A stretch of DNA of 64,000 nucleotides from SB11 sp964584305. GTDB lineage: Bacteria; Bacteroidota; Bacteroidia; UBA8524. Below the pieces are notes generated by a model. It saw only the letters and a program-made list of their open reading frames with translations. It was not told the DNA's origin and made no database searches. The translations under genes were made by a program, and so were the position numbers. This document shows, piece by piece, positions 1 to 10,224 of this stretch (position 1 is the first letter of the stretch; each line of letters begins with the position of its first letter). Where the stretch lies: positions 107,146-171,145 of the forward strand of contig CAZOZL010000005.1 of NCBI GenBank assembly GCA_964584305.1. Direction: 5' to 3'.

Positions 1-3000
1 TCTGCCCTAACGGGTTTTTGGGTAATGTATGCTGCCAGTGGAATTCTTATTTCACTATTAAAAAGCATATAATTACTACCGTTGCGTATATTTTGAATAA
101 AACCCCTAAGGCTATTGGCTTGCATCTGGAAAACGTATTGCGAGCCTGTTGCACGGGCAACATCGTTGTTGTATGATGGTCCTACCCAGTTTTCTATACC
201 ACCAATATAGTATTGCACTTTTGCACTGCCCATAGAGGCATTCATGGTAAATCTATTTGCCCAAATTATTTTGTGGTGCAACTTGGTGTATTTTCTATAA
301 TCAATGCCTAAGTTAATTATTTGCTGCCCGCTGCCTCGTTCTATATTTTGATACACTTCTGTAAATATCTTAAAGCGAGTGCCATAAGGTAGGTTAATGT
401 CTATATTTTTGGTATTGTCATACACCAGCTCGGTTTTATTTCCTACCCAAGTAAATTTGCTATCGGGTTGTGCAAGGCTGCTACTATCAGTGCCTAAAAT
501 AATTTGGCGGTCTTGCCTACCAATTATATACGTTTTTAGTGATACTGTTTCATTAAGAGGTATTTTTATACCCCCCGAAAGCTGGTTTATCAATTGCCTA
601 TTTATAACTCCTATATCGTTTCTACGCGATAATCGAAAATAACCCACTTCCCAGTTTATGCGTTTTTTTCGGTTTTGATATTCTATAAAATAGTCGCTAC
701 CATTTAGCGAAAAAGGTATGCGCCCGCCCGCTGTTATACGGTGGTTGTTTAGCAGGTCGCTCATGGTCGTTTTTACCTGCAAAAGAATGTTTTGATTTGC
801 AAATATGCTTGCACCACCGCCATTGGTGTTTAGGTGGTAGTATGAGTTGATTATGCTATTGTCTAACTGCGATACATAATAATCGGGGAACATAGCCGTG
901 AAAAACTTTTTTGCTACGCTTTTTTGGGCAGTATTAGTACTCTCATCGTCTTTCTTTTCTTTTTTCCTGTTTAAAATATAATCTTCTGGAAAATCAGTTT
1001 GAAAATAATAGGCGGGTGTATCCTTCTCCATGTTTTTTAGCGAGTCCATAGGCACAATGGTAAAATTGCCTTTTTCTCTCACTACATCCTCTTCCCGCTC
1101 AATTATCAGCGCAGTTACAGGTACTTTATCGCCATAGTAAAAATTAACCTTCGTGCTTAGTCTATATTCGGTAGGTACAATTTTTATATACTGTGCATCT
1201 TCTTCAACTTGGTCTGATACATTGGTTTCAAAAATTTGATAGTGTCCTTCATACATTAGCAAATTATATTCGGCATCATCACTACTTGCCATATCTCTGC
1301 CCAGCATATTGCGCTTATAGTTGGTTAGCGGAAAATATTTGTAAGTAGCAGCAGCATATTCTTTTATAAAAATACTTTGTATAGAATCACCCACTTTATA
1401 TACTTTACTATTCACTGTTATCTCTTTTTGCTGCCCAATTGGAAGTGGATATGCACTTAAAACAGAATCGATAGTATTATCGTTTTTTTTAATAAATGCT
1501 TTAGCATACATAAATCCTTTCGTTTCTTTACACGTATAGGCATTGTAAATACCACTTATATCAGAGGTGAAAGAGTAATAACCTGGTAAATAAAATACGG
1601 GCTGCACCTCGTTTACATAAGGGGTATTGGTAATGCGTTTTAGCAAATTGCTTGTAACGGGGTAATTGTACACAAAAACATCAAAGTTGTTTTCGGGCAG
1701 TAATGTTTCAAAGTATTTTGACTTGAAATTAAGAGAATCGTGGGGGCGGTTTGAGCTAAATATTATTTGGGTTTGTTTATCATTAAATCGGGGGTGCAAA
1801 TCATCAAAAATATCATTAGTAAGTTGTGTAAGCTCTTTACTGCTTATAGCGTATAAATATAAATCGGTTTGTCCATTTTTAATTGCCGAAAGCAGTAAGG
1901 TATTTTTATCGGCAAAATCAAAACTCAATACTTGGTCGATAGTTTTGGGCAAAAAGTAACTACCCGTTATTTTACCCTCTTTATCAATTTTTACTAACTT
2001 ATTTTTTCCTTTCTCAAAAAATATAACCCCCAAGTTTCTTCCCTTTGGTTCCCATGCTAATATGGGGTAGTTGTAGTTTATAATTTGGTAGCCCTCTTGT
2101 TTTCCGCCTTTAAAAACTGTTTTTTCTTTTTTAGTATGCTTATTATATACCTTTACACTCCACCGTCCATTTTTATTCATCACAAAAGCAATTTTTCTGC
2201 CATTGGGATGTGTTTTTAACTGTGTATGCGGGTATTTTGATACCTTATCGGGTATGTTTAGTAATTTACGAGGAACGGTTCTGTCTGCCTCTGTTTCAGT
2301 ATATTTTTTCTCATAAAAGGCTAACCATTCACTAATAAGCTGGCGACTGCTAATGCCTAATGAATAACTAATTGCACCCTCAAAACCCCGACTTACACGA
2401 GTAAGAAATAAAATTTCGGGTATCTGTTTTTTACCGTATTTTGTAGCTATGTAGTTCCATATACTATGCCCCGCAAGTATTTCATCCTCCTCACTAAGCC
2501 AATTAAATTTCTTAAACTTTCCTGATAGTACGCCATCTCGCACTCGGCTATCAATTTTAGTACTCCAGTTTTCTGCTGCGTAGGAGGTAAGCCCCTTAAA
2601 AAACCAAGAAGGCAAAAACAATAAACTTGATGATTGTACACGCTCTTGTATTGAACTACCATAAATCATTTCACTTAAAATAATCTCAGCAATGCCTTGT
2701 TTTATCTGGCGTTCAAAATCGGCGTGGGTGCCATTGTAGTATGCTATTACTTTATTATCAACAACATAGGTGTATCCGCCAATATTAAAAACCTGCTCCT
2801 TAAGCCCTGTATTACTTTGTCTTAAATCTTCGATAGTATTAAAAATAGCGATTTCAATTTTTTCGCCTACCCTATACGATAACAGGTCTTCAATTTCCGA
2901 TACTTTTTCTTCGGCTACAAGCTGGGCATAGGCAGCAAGATTTTCTCCGCCTTCGTAGTAAAAGGCATCCACCTCTTCACTACTTAGCACCTGCCAGTCC

Positions 3001-3122
3001 ATATTTTTATAGGGCAAACGGTTTTGCCCAAAAGTGGTGTTTAGTCCCTGTGCATTTACCCAAAAAGGAAACACTATTAGAAGCAGGCTTATGAAAGGGA
3101 ATATTTTTTTGGTTAACACCAT
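1..3122 (-). CDS. TolB-like beta-propeller surface protein, C-terminus cut by window edge
   Basis: Reading the minus strand from the ATG at 3120-3122 gives an open frame of about 1040 residues that runs off the left edge, so the 3' end is missing. A signal peptide (MVLTKKIFPF...WVNAQ) is followed by a region resembling a peptidase-MA-like fold (about residues 40-280). At the place where a gluzincin would carry HExxH it reads QGIAE, so it is probably not an active protease. PD40/WD40-like repeats follow (about 290-600, e.g. TQIIFSSNRPHDSLNF). The last 250 visible residues look like alternating beta-strands of an outer-membrane barrel. This architecture is common in Bacteroidota and is usually annotated as a TolB-like translocation protein; its function is not established. 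The TolB/propeller assignment is fairly safe, the barrel is inference. Confidence 0.72.
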   Translation of the reverse strand, partial: MVLTKKIFPFISLLLIVFPFWVNAQGLNTTFGQNRLPYKNMDWQVLSSEEVDAFYYEGGENLAAYAQLVAEEKVSEIEDLLSYRVGEKIEIAIFNTIEDLRQSNTGLKEQVFNIGGYTYVVDNKVIAYYNGTHADFERQIKQGIAEIILSEMIYGSSIQERVQSSSLLFLPSWFFKGLTSYAAENWSTKIDSRVRDGVLSGKFKKFNWLSEEDEILAGHSIWNYIATKYGKKQIPEILFLTRVSRGFEGAISYSLGISSRQLISEWLAFYEKKYTETEADRTVPRKLLNIPDKVSKYPHTQLKTHPNGRKIAFVMNKNGRWSVKVYNKHTKKEKTVFKGGKQEGYQIINYNYPILAWEPKGRNLGVIFFEKGKNKLVKIDKEGKITGSYFLPKTIDQVLSFDFADKNTLLLSAIKNGQTDLYLYAISSKELTQLTNDIFDDLHPRFNDKQTQIIFSSNRPHDSLNFKSKYFETLLPENNFDVFVYNYPVTSNLLKRITNTPYVNEVQPVFYLPGYYSFTSDISGIYNAYTCKETKGFMYAKAFIKKNDNTIDSVLSAYPLPIGQQKEITVNSKVYKVGDSIQSIFIKEYAAATYKYFPLTNYKRNMLGRDMASSDDAEYNLLMYEGHYQIFETNVSDQVEEDAQYIKIVPTEYRLSTKVNFYYGDKVPVTALIIEREEDVVREKGNFTIVPMDSLKNMEKDTPAYYFQTDFPEDYILNRKKEKKDDESTNTAQKSVAKKFFTAMFPDYYVSQLDNSIINSYYHLNTNGGGASIFANQNILLQVKTTMSDLLNNHRITAGGRIPFSLNGSDYFIEYQNRKKRINWEVGYFRLSRRNDIGVINRQLINQLSGGIKIPLNETVSLKTYIIGRQDRQIILGTDSSSLAQPDSKFTWVGNKTELVYDNTKNIDINLPYGTRFKIFTEVYQNIERGSGQQIINLGIDYRKYTKLHHKIIWANRFTMNASMGSAKVQYYIGGIENWVGPSYNNDVARATGSQYVFQMQANSLRGFIQNIRNGSNYMLFNSEIRIPLAAYITQKPVRA

Positions 3123-3130
3123 CTATACGG

Positions 3131-3138
3131 CAAACTTA
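3131..3138 (-). promoter_or_regulatory. Candidate -7 element (TAnnTTTG) for the TolB-like gene
   Basis: The minus strand reads TAAGTTTG here, matching the Bacteroidota -7 consensus TAnnTTTG. The start codon lies only 8 bases further on, so transcription would begin almost at the ATG (near-leaderless). I see no convincing -33 TTG, so this is moderate evidence only. Confidence 0.4.
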
Positions 3139-3221
3139 CAGACTTATTTTTAAGTATTAAACTGTTTAATACAGCATTTTGTTGTAATGGTAATAAATTT
3201 GATGCCAATATTAGATTAATT

Positions 3222-3863
3222 ATGCAAGTTAGCCAGTTTACATTTAATTTTTTTGCCGAGAATACCTACTTATTATACGACGATACTAAAGAGTGTGTAA
3301 TAGTTGACCCTGGGTGCTATACCAACGAGGAGAAAAAAGTACTAAAAGATTTTATACTAAAAAATGAACTTAAGCCTGTGAAATTGCTAAACACGCATTG
3401 CCATCTTGATCATGTTTTTGGAAATAAGTTTGTTGTTGATGAGTTTGGGGTAGACTTGTATTGCCACAAAAAAGAGGTGGAATGGATAGAGCAAGCACCT
3501 TATTACTCGCAGGCTATGTATAATATTAAAATTGAACCATTGCCCTTGCCCAAGTTTTTTTTGGACGAGGGAGATATTGTGAGTTTTGGAAATACAGTAT
3601 TAGAGGTTTTTTTTACACCAGGGCACTCAACGGGTAGTATTACCTTTTATCATAAAGAGAGTTTACAAGCCCTTGTGGGTGATGTTATATTTAAGCATAG
3701 TATTGGGCGTGTTGACCTACCTGGGGGAGACTTTAAAGAACTTGAAAAATCGATAAAAACAAAAATTTATACCTTGCCTGATGATACAGTACTATACGCT
3801 GGGCATATGGAAACTACTACCGTAGGCGAGGAAAAGAGAATGAATCCTTTTGTGAAAGGGTAG
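3222..3863 (+). CDS. MBL-fold metallo-hydrolase, glyoxalase II-like
   Basis: A 213-residue metallo-beta-lactamase-fold hydrolase. The zinc motif reads HCHLDH near residue 66, followed by GHSTGSITF and the GDVIFKHSIGR segment typical of the glyoxalase II/YcbL branch. The terminal histidine lies in YAGHMETTTVGEE; the usual form is PGHG.xTTIGEE, so Gly is replaced by Met. Family members hydrolyse thioesters such as S-lactoylglutathione-type substrates or act as persulfide dioxygenases; the short length here favours the YcbL-like type. No signal peptide, so cytoplasmic. It is the only plus-strand gene between two minus-strand genes and ends 18 bp from the porV stop (convergent). Confidence 0.85.
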   Translation: MQVSQFTFNFFAENTYLLYDDTKECVIVDPGCYTNEEKKVLKDFILKNELKPVKLLNTHCHLDHVFGNKFVVDEFGVDLYCHKKEVEWIEQAPYYSQAMYNIKIEPLPLPKFFLDEGDIVSFGNTVLEVFFTPGHSTGSITFYHKESLQALVGDVIFKHSIGRVDLPGGDFKELEKSIKTKIYTLPDDTVLYAGHMETTTVGEEKRMNPFVKG

Positions 3864-3881
3864 AGTAGTAGTATAAACTTA

Positions 3882-5084
3882 CTATTTTGCGTCCTTGCTT
3901 TGCGATTTAAATGCGTCTAAATTAAAACTTAAAGTAAACCGTATAGTGTTTTGCAAGGGATGGCGTTGTTGTAATGGAGCAAGGTAAGCAGCATCAACTC
4001 CAAAAACTTTATAGCGTATGCCTACACCAAAGGTTAAATATTTACGGTTTCCCTTGCTTGGATGTTCGTAAAAGAAACCAGCACGGGCAGCAAATAATTT
4101 GTCGTACCAATACTCAACACCAGTAGATATGCTTACCTCTTGTAGTTCTTCGGTAAAGCCACCAGGTGAATCAGAAAAAGATTGTATCATACCTTGTATT
4201 ACAGGCACATCAGGGTCTTTACCACTGACTATTATAGGTCTTCCATCAGCACCATTAACTCTAGCCCCATTCACATCCACTTCATAAATAGCATTACTAG
4301 GTATTAGTAGTTTATTAAAATCAAGTAAAAAACCTATTTCGTTATACTCATCAACCACGTAGTTTGCATAACCACCCAGTTTTAGGTTGGTAGGGATAAA
4401 CTGGCGATTGGCACTCGTGGTATAGGTAATTTTGTTACCAATATTAGAAATGTTTAAGCCAAAAGCATAGTCTACTGTTTTACCTTCAAGTTTTGTGCTA
4501 CGGCGGTAATATGCTGAAACATCACCAGCACCAGCTATACCTGCTCTTCCCGTTGCGCCACTTTGTTGCAAACCACCTGTTAGGTTAGAGTATATAAAGC
4601 GTAATGATATACCCAACGAGAAGTATTTTGAAAGCTGTGTAGCATAAACACCATCTATCGAAAACTCGTTTGGGTTAAATGAGCCTAATGTGTTACCAGA
4701 AATATCAGTAAAATTTATACGACCTAATGAAAAGTATTTTAGTGATGCGGCAAAAGTGCTACGCTTGTTTATTCTTTTATAGCCTGATAGGTATGCGAAG
4801 TTTACATCGTTTACTAATTGCCTTAACCAAGGGGTTATACTCGTAGATATTCCGCCATCCTCTTTTATAAAAGCAAATTTTGCAGGGTTCCAGTGTATGC
4901 TATTTGCATCGGGGGTAAGGGCAACCCCTCCATCTCCTAATGCCCCTGAACGTGCGTCGGGGCTTATTAAAATAAAGGGAACAGTAGTAGTAATAACGGT
5001 ACTGTTGTTAAACTGACCTTGCGAAAAAGCTACAGGAGCAAACATCAACATCATCAAGCCTGTAACAACTATTCTTCTTATCAT
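3882..5084 (-). CDS. porV: Type IX secretion system outer-membrane protein PorV
   Basis: A 400-residue FadL-like barrel protein. After the signal peptide (ending AFSQG) comes the PorV signature VPFILISPDARSGALGDGGVAL and then SIHWNPAKFAF, which I recognise as PorV/LptO. PorV binds the C-terminal domain of T9SS cargo at the SprA translocon and hands it to the attachment complex with PorU. The gene lies downstream of porU on the same strand with a 44-bp gap, the conserved order seen in other T9SS genomes. A TAnnTTTG element in that gap suggests an additional promoter. Length agrees with the family (about 380-400). Confidence 0.95.
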   Translation of the reverse strand: MIRRIVVTGLMMLMFAPVAFSQGQFNNSTVITTTVPFILISPDARSGALGDGGVALTPDANSIHWNPAKFAFIKEDGGISTSITPWLRQLVNDVNFAYLSGYKRINKRSTFAASLKYFSLGRINFTDISGNTLGSFNPNEFSIDGVYATQLSKYFSLGISLRFIYSNLTGGLQQSGATGRAGIAGAGDVSAYYRRSTKLEGKTVDYAFGLNISNIGNKITYTTSANRQFIPTNLKLGGYANYVVDEYNEIGFLLDFNKLLIPSNAIYEVDVNGARVNGADGRPIIVSGKDPDVPVIQGMIQSFSDSPGGFTEELQEVSISTGVEYWYDKLFAARAGFFYEHPSKGNRKYLTFGVGIRYKVFGVDAAYLAPLQQRHPLQNTIRFTLSFNLDAFKSQSKDAK

Positions 5085-5102
5085 TCGGTTTTTTTGTTAG
5101 CG

Positions 5103-5110
5103 CAAATATA
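5103..5110 (-). promoter_or_regulatory. Candidate internal promoter -7 element for porV
   Basis: The minus strand reads TATATTTG 18 bp before the porV start, an exact match to TAnnTTTG. It would let porV be transcribed independently of porU, giving more PorV than PorU. No clear -33 TTG at the usual spacing was seen. Confidence 0.45.
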
Positions 5111-5128
5111 TTACTTCATTCAAAATCT

Positions 5129-8100
5129 CTACCTAATAAATACCATTTTTTCTGTTTCTTCAATAGTATCACTACCTGAACGTACTTTTATTCTAAACAA
5201 GTATATGCCTTGTGCAAGATTATGTCCAGATTCTGCGTTTGCATTCCATTCCAATCCATCAAAATTTGAATTTGCACTTGGTACATAGGTATTTAGCGAA
5301 CGTATTAATTTTCCGTTAGAAGAATAAATATCTACATCAATATACAACTCTTTGCCTTGTTTATTATGCTCAAAGTATATTTTAGTTTTATTTCTAAAGG
5401 GATTAGGGTAGTTCATTAATGATTTTATTGCCAGCTTATCAGATTTTGCTACAAAAAACTCTGTATAGCCTTCCGTGGGATTGTTATACACATCCCATAC
5501 TCTAACTTTTATATTATGATGCCCATCTTTTAAATTTTTTAGTGGGAAACGAATTTCACCTTCTTGATAGCTGTTTAGCTTGGCTTCATAATATTCGTTT
5601 AGTACAAAAAGTTCTTTTCTATTATTATCTAAAATAGCGGTTATATCTCTACCAATACCAGTACCAGTGGTGCTTATTCCGTGCAGGTCTGATACTAAGG
5701 CTACAAGGGTAGGGTTTTCATCGGTAATGCCTCCAAAGCGAAAGGTGGTATCATTCATATATAACCTAACGGTAGGACCTTGCACGTCAATTGGCGCATT
5801 TTTGTCTGTTCCTAAAATAGTAAGGCTATCATAAAATCCATGTGCATCTACTTTTTCGTTATTAGCATAGTAGCTTATTTTGCTATTGCCCAGTGAGTAT
5901 GAAATATCTTGCGGTACTATAAAACTATACTCAAACTCGCCATTTTTAACACTGGCTTTGCCATTATAAATAATGTTTTTGTACATACTATAAGGCTTTT
6001 TGCTGCTTTCAGGGTCGTTGGCAAGGGTAGAAAGTTTAACTAATTTATCAAACACGGTAGGGTAAACTATACCGTTGAAGGTGCTTAATTTATTGCCGTT
6101 TACATCTGCTACATACCCCTTTATAGTAACACTTGATAATGCTCCTACGGTGTCTAATGCTGCTGCGTTTGAAGTAACATCTACACCGTTAATTTCTGAT
6201 GTTATTATTTTATTTTCAGGATAAGCAAGCCTAACGGCGGGGTCTCCTAAAAGTGTAAAGTTGCGGCTATTCAAATCAAGGAAACCGTTTTTAGTTCTGC
6301 GATACACATCACCTAATCGAGGCATTTCGCCTGTGCTTAACGGGTAAAAAATATTATTATCATAAACGGCTCTGTTAAGGAAAAAATTAGGCCAAGCATA
6401 TACCAGCCTCACAGTGGTAAGCAACGCTATACCACCGCCTTTGGGGTTAAGCAATACCAATTCGCCTGCTGATGTTCTTCCTGGGTCGTCAAATCTTCCA
6501 AATTCGCAAGTTGCTGTGATAAACAAGGGCATATTATCAATATTGTCCCAAGCATTTATCATGGGTATATCTACAATTTGCTCAGCAGTTAATCCTAGTT
6601 CCCCTCCATGCCCGTTAAAGTTTATTACTAAAGTACCCTTCTCAAAGCTACGGTTTATTTGTTCGTTAACTTGTGGATAGCGTGTACCACTACCCACAGA
6701 AACTTGCTTAAATCCATCAAGGTATATTTTGTTTACGTTATACTCTTTATTATTATTTTCTACTATTGATGCAAAAGTCTGTGCGTCTTTAAAGTGAAGG
6801 TTGCTATCTTCATCGTCAGCAATAAAAGCAACAGTATTTCTCCAGTTTCCAAATGCTTTGGGTGTGTTGTAAGCAATTACTTTATCTACCATTTGGCGGG
6901 CTTGTTCTTCTGTTTGAACAGGGAAACGCCCAACGCCAATATCTACGGTTTCATGTGTATTAAAATTCTCGCTCCAAAAGCCTTCATCATCATCAAGTTG
7001 GGTATAAAAATCATCAGAGCAATACGAGTAAACGGGGTTATAGGTATTTCTGCTTTGGTAGGTAGGCACATAGTTGGTATTGTTTACCTTAATATCTTTA
7101 TAGTCGTACGATGCGTCGCCAAATAGTAGTAAGTACTTTAAACTGTCTCCAGCAGTAGCAGGTCTATCGTACAACATTTTTAAGAAATTTCTTATTGCTG
7201 CAATATCTTGCTTGCCCGATGAAAACTCGTTATAAATTTGCTCAGGAGTAACCACTACCACGTTCAAATTATCATTAGTATTATGAAAATCAGCAAGGCG
7301 TTGCGCTTCTTTTACAAATAAAGTATGCGCTACTATTACCATATCAACATTTTTGGTAGTGTGTAAATTTTGGTTTTCTACTTTTTTAGTGAGCTTAATA
7401 TCAGGAGTTAATAGGGTATTGTTACTAAATGCTACAAACTCTCTTAAATAAGGCGTAGGTAGTGCAAAAGTTTGTATGTTTCCACTGCTTGTTGTTTGCT
7501 GTTGTTTGGCTTCAAGCGGGTTGGTTATTTCCCAAATGCTTATATTTTGGTTGTTTGCATCAAAATTAAACCGAGTAAGGTTGCCACCACCCAAAGTTTT
7601 GGTGTCTCTAAAAATAACTTGTCCGCCGTTAAACTTCATTTTTCTGCGAATCACTAACTCAAAAAAGTTAAGCCAGCCTTTATACCCTGGTGTAAGTTGT
7701 TGGAAAGTGTATCTAATATTTAAATCGTTACCACTTGCTATAAAAGTGCCTGAAGCGGTATCGGGAATACTAATAAAATTACCTTCATAGCTAAAGAAGA
7801 TACCACCAATAGGGTGTTCTAATACTTGTGTGCCATTGTTTGATATAAAAAACTTGCACGCCTCGCCAGACCTTGCCACTGCTTGTGAGCGCATTTTTAC
7901 TGCTTCTGATACAGCACGGTCGGGGATGGCTATTTTAAAATCGTACGACAATACTCTGTTAAACTCTTCACCATACCAGTCTCTACCCGATTTCAGAAAA
8001 TTAATATCATCTTTTTCGTGTACAAACAACTCATCAAAAACATCGGTAGTTTTATTTACTGTACCCACTTCTGATGCTTGTGTGGTTACTCTTTTTCCAC

Positions 8101-8974
8101 CCGTTGCACCTACTGTAATATAATAATAGTTGGCATTTGCATAGCGGTGTGTGCGGTGCTTATAGGTGAAGCTGGCGGCTTCAAACTCCCATTTGTTTGC
8201 TCCTGTACCATAAAAAAGAAGGTAGTCGTTACCATCAAATTTACCATTTTGGTTGAGGTCTTTTACCTCAATTGCGTTTTCAATTAAATCATCCGAGTTT
8301 GTTTTAGCACTTGCTTGTGGCAACATTCCGCCGCCATTACCATATAAACGAATAGACGAAATATCAGCCCCATTAACATTTAAACCTGCTTCTGCTAAAA
8401 AATTAACATCTACCTTATATACACCATTTTTTGTTACTTGTATTTTGAGCCAGTCGCCGTTTGCCAAAACAGAATTATCAGCCCATTGGTGGGTAGCAGC
8501 GGTTTTTGCAATTAGCGAAGGGGTAAAATCAACCTTTAAGCTAAAAAACGTTACTTTTTTTATTGCACCAGTGGCAGGATCCTTAACAAAAGGAGTAAAA
8601 AAAACAGTAGTGGCTGGTTTTCTATTAAGTGTAAATAGTGAAACTTTTGCTTCAACTTTATAAGGTATATTAGTTGTGGATATTAAAGCTAACTCTTCTT
8701 GTGTTAAGGAAGTTAACTGCATAGAGTTGAAGGTTGCAGTAACAGTGGCATCATAACCGTGCGGAATAGTATGCGAGTACACAGGAAGTGTTGAGGCAAC
8801 GTTTTGATTACTAGCTTTATCAAATGTTAAGAAGGTTTTAGCATTTGGTTCAGAGCTTACAGCAACAATTTTCCAGTTAATGAAGTCATTAATATAAGAA
8901 CTTTGTTGTGCTTGACTTTTTAAGGCAAATGCACAGAAAACTAAAATAAAAACGTTAAATTTGATATTAAACAT
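5129..8974 (-). CDS. porU: Type IX secretion C-terminal signal peptidase PorU
   Basis: A 1281-residue C25 (gingipain-family) sortase-like peptidase that removes the C-terminal domain of T9SS cargo and links the mature protein to the cell surface. The catalytic pair is visible: His789 in FNGHGGELG and Cys823 in TATCEFGRFD. The N-terminus has a signal peptide (FCAFALKSQAQ), and the last 90 residues form a CTD-like domain (MNYPNPFRNKTKIYFEH ... LAQGIYLFRIKV) that in PorU is retained rather than cleaved. It is followed by porV and divergent from the PorP/SprF gene and gldJ. Residues and neighbours agree, so the call is secure. Confidence 0.95.
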   Translation of the reverse strand: MFNIKFNVFILVFCAFALKSQAQQSSYINDFINWKIVAVSSEPNAKTFLTFDKASNQNVASTLPVYSHTIPHGYDATVTATFNSMQLTSLTQEELALISTTNIPYKVEAKVSLFTLNRKPATTVFFTPFVKDPATGAIKKVTFFSLKVDFTPSLIAKTAATHQWADNSVLANGDWLKIQVTKNGVYKVDVNFLAEAGLNVNGADISSIRLYGNGGGMLPQASAKTNSDDLIENAIEVKDLNQNGKFDGNDYLLFYGTGANKWEFEAASFTYKHRTHRYANANYYYITVGATGGKRVTTQASEVGTVNKTTDVFDELFVHEKDDINFLKSGRDWYGEEFNRVLSYDFKIAIPDRAVSEAVKMRSQAVARSGEACKFFISNNGTQVLEHPIGGIFFSYEGNFISIPDTASGTFIASGNDLNIRYTFQQLTPGYKGWLNFFELVIRRKMKFNGGQVIFRDTKTLGGGNLTRFNFDANNQNISIWEITNPLEAKQQQTTSSGNIQTFALPTPYLREFVAFSNNTLLTPDIKLTKKVENQNLHTTKNVDMVIVAHTLFVKEAQRLADFHNTNDNLNVVVVTPEQIYNEFSSGKQDIAAIRNFLKMLYDRPATAGDSLKYLLLFGDASYDYKDIKVNNTNYVPTYQSRNTYNPVYSYCSDDFYTQLDDDEGFWSENFNTHETVDIGVGRFPVQTEEQARQMVDKVIAYNTPKAFGNWRNTVAFIADDEDSNLHFKDAQTFASIVENNNKEYNVNKIYLDGFKQVSVGSGTRYPQVNEQINRSFEKGTLVINFNGHGGELGLTAEQIVDIPMINAWDNIDNMPLFITATCEFGRFDDPGRTSAGELVLLNPKGGGIALLTTVRLVYAWPNFFLNRAVYDNNIFYPLSTGEMPRLGDVYRRTKNGFLDLNSRNFTLLGDPAVRLAYPENKIITSEINGVDVTSNAAALDTVGALSSVTIKGYVADVNGNKLSTFNGIVYPTVFDKLVKLSTLANDPESSKKPYSMYKNIIYNGKASVKNGEFEYSFIVPQDISYSLGNSKISYYANNEKVDAHGFYDSLTILGTDKNAPIDVQGPTVRLYMNDTTFRFGGITDENPTLVALVSDLHGISTTGTGIGRDITAILDNNRKELFVLNEYYEAKLNSYQEGEIRFPLKNLKDGHHNIKVRVWDVYNNPTEGYTEFFVAKSDKLAIKSLMNYPNPFRNKTKIYFEHNKQGKELYIDVDIYSSNGKLIRSLNTYVPSANSNFDGLEWNANAESGHNLAQGIYLFRIKVRSGSDTIEETEKMVFIR

Positions 8975-9040
8975 AGTGGTGTATGGTATTTAATTGCAAG
9001 TTGTATAATATTTTTAACAAATTTGCGTTAAATGTAATGC

Positions 9041-9060
9041 TGCAATAACGTATTATTGCA
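9041..9060. promoter_or_regulatory. 20-bp inverted repeat in the divergent porU / porP promoter region
   Basis: TGCAATAACGTATTATTGCA has perfect 8-bp arms around CGTA. It sits in the 131-bp gap between the divergent porU and PorP/SprF genes, a typical place for a dimeric regulator. No T-run follows, so it is not a terminator. The operator role is inferred. Confidence 0.4.
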
Positions 9061-9105
9061 AAGATTAAGTATATCGGATATGTTTTATATGTAAACACAT
9101 TATTT

Positions 9106-10149
9106 ATGACTATAGATTTACGGAAAATGTTTAAAGGGGTTGAAAAAATATTAGTGGTATTTATATTAGTGCTACTGGCAGGGGAGTTAAAAGCTCAAGA
9201 CCCTGAGTTTACACAATTTTATGCTGCACCAGTATATACCAACCCTGCAATGGCAGGTACTGCAAGATGTCCTGAGAGGGCAGGGGCAGGGGGGCGTATG
9301 GCACTAAACTACCGCAACCAATGGCCCAGTTTGCCAGGTACATTTAGAACGTTTGCTGCTTCGTTTGACCAGCACGTAGATGGAATTAACGGCGGTATTG
9401 GTTTATTAGCAATGCGTGATATTGCGGGTGATGGGCTATTAACTACCACATCAGTAAGTGGAATATATGCGTACCAAGCAATATTGGGTGGCAGAAAGCG
9501 TAAACGTTTTGCCTTGCGCATGGCAATACAAGCAGGTATAGTGCAACGTGCTATTGATTTTAATAGGCTACGTTTTAGTGATCAAATTCTTCCAAAAAGA
9601 GGATTTGTGAACCCAACGGCCGAAAATTTGCCTAATAGTTCCATCACCTTCCCCAACTTTTCGGCAGGCATGGTATTATATTCGGGCAATTTTTATGCAG
9701 GTATAGCGGTACATAATATAAACGAGCCTAATCAATCGTTTTTTAGAAATACAGATAGTGGTACTACATTACCCCGTAGATATACTTTACACTCGGGTTT
9801 AGTTATTCCTTTAAAGAAAACTAAAAAGAACCAACAACCTGAAATGACTATTTCGCCCAATATCTTAATTATGACCCAACAAAGGTTTTTTCAAATGAAT
9901 ATTGGTTTTTACTTAAACAAAGGCCCTTTTGTAGCAGGTTTATGGTTTAGGCAAACTTCGCCCAATGCTGATGCCTTAATAGCTTTGGTGGGTTTTCGCT
10001 ACCAACAATTTAAGTTTGGGTATAGCTATGATATAACTGTTTCTTCAGCACGCTCAGCAGCACCAGGGTCGCATGAAATATCCGCATCAATCCAATGGTG
10101 TGTGAAGACTAGCAGGAAATGGAGAAACTTAGTTTGTCCTAGTTTTTAA
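9106..10149 (+). CDS. PorP/SprF family type IX secretion membrane protein
   Basis: A 347-residue outer-membrane barrel protein. After a signal peptide (LAGELKAQ) comes the family hallmark DPEFTQFYAAPVYTNPAMAGTA, then RMALNYRNQWPSLPGTFRTFAASFDQHVDG and GGIGLLAMRDIAGDGLL, and a Tyr-rich C-terminal strand series (FKFGYSYDIT). Members are T9SS barrels, either PorP of the PorKLMN core or SprF, which partners large adhesins such as SprB. No gldKLMN genes lie alongside, so I cannot say which it is. It is followed 75 bp later by gldJ on the same strand, probably as one operon. Confidence 0.88.
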   Translation: MTIDLRKMFKGVEKILVVFILVLLAGELKAQDPEFTQFYAAPVYTNPAMAGTARCPERAGAGGRMALNYRNQWPSLPGTFRTFAASFDQHVDGINGGIGLLAMRDIAGDGLLTTTSVSGIYAYQAILGGRKRKRFALRMAIQAGIVQRAIDFNRLRFSDQILPKRGFVNPTAENLPNSSITFPNFSAGMVLYSGNFYAGIAVHNINEPNQSFFRNTDSGTTLPRRYTLHSGLVIPLKKTKKNQQPEMTISPNILIMTQQRFFQMNIGFYLNKGPFVAGLWFRQTSPNADALIALVGFRYQQFKFGYSYDITVSSARSAAPGSHEISASIQWCVKTSRKWRNLVCPSF

Positions 10150-10224
10150 AAAAAAATCTTATTATTGTATAATTTTATACTTTAACTGGCGTTAAATATA
10201 TTAGATACGAACACCTTATTAACA

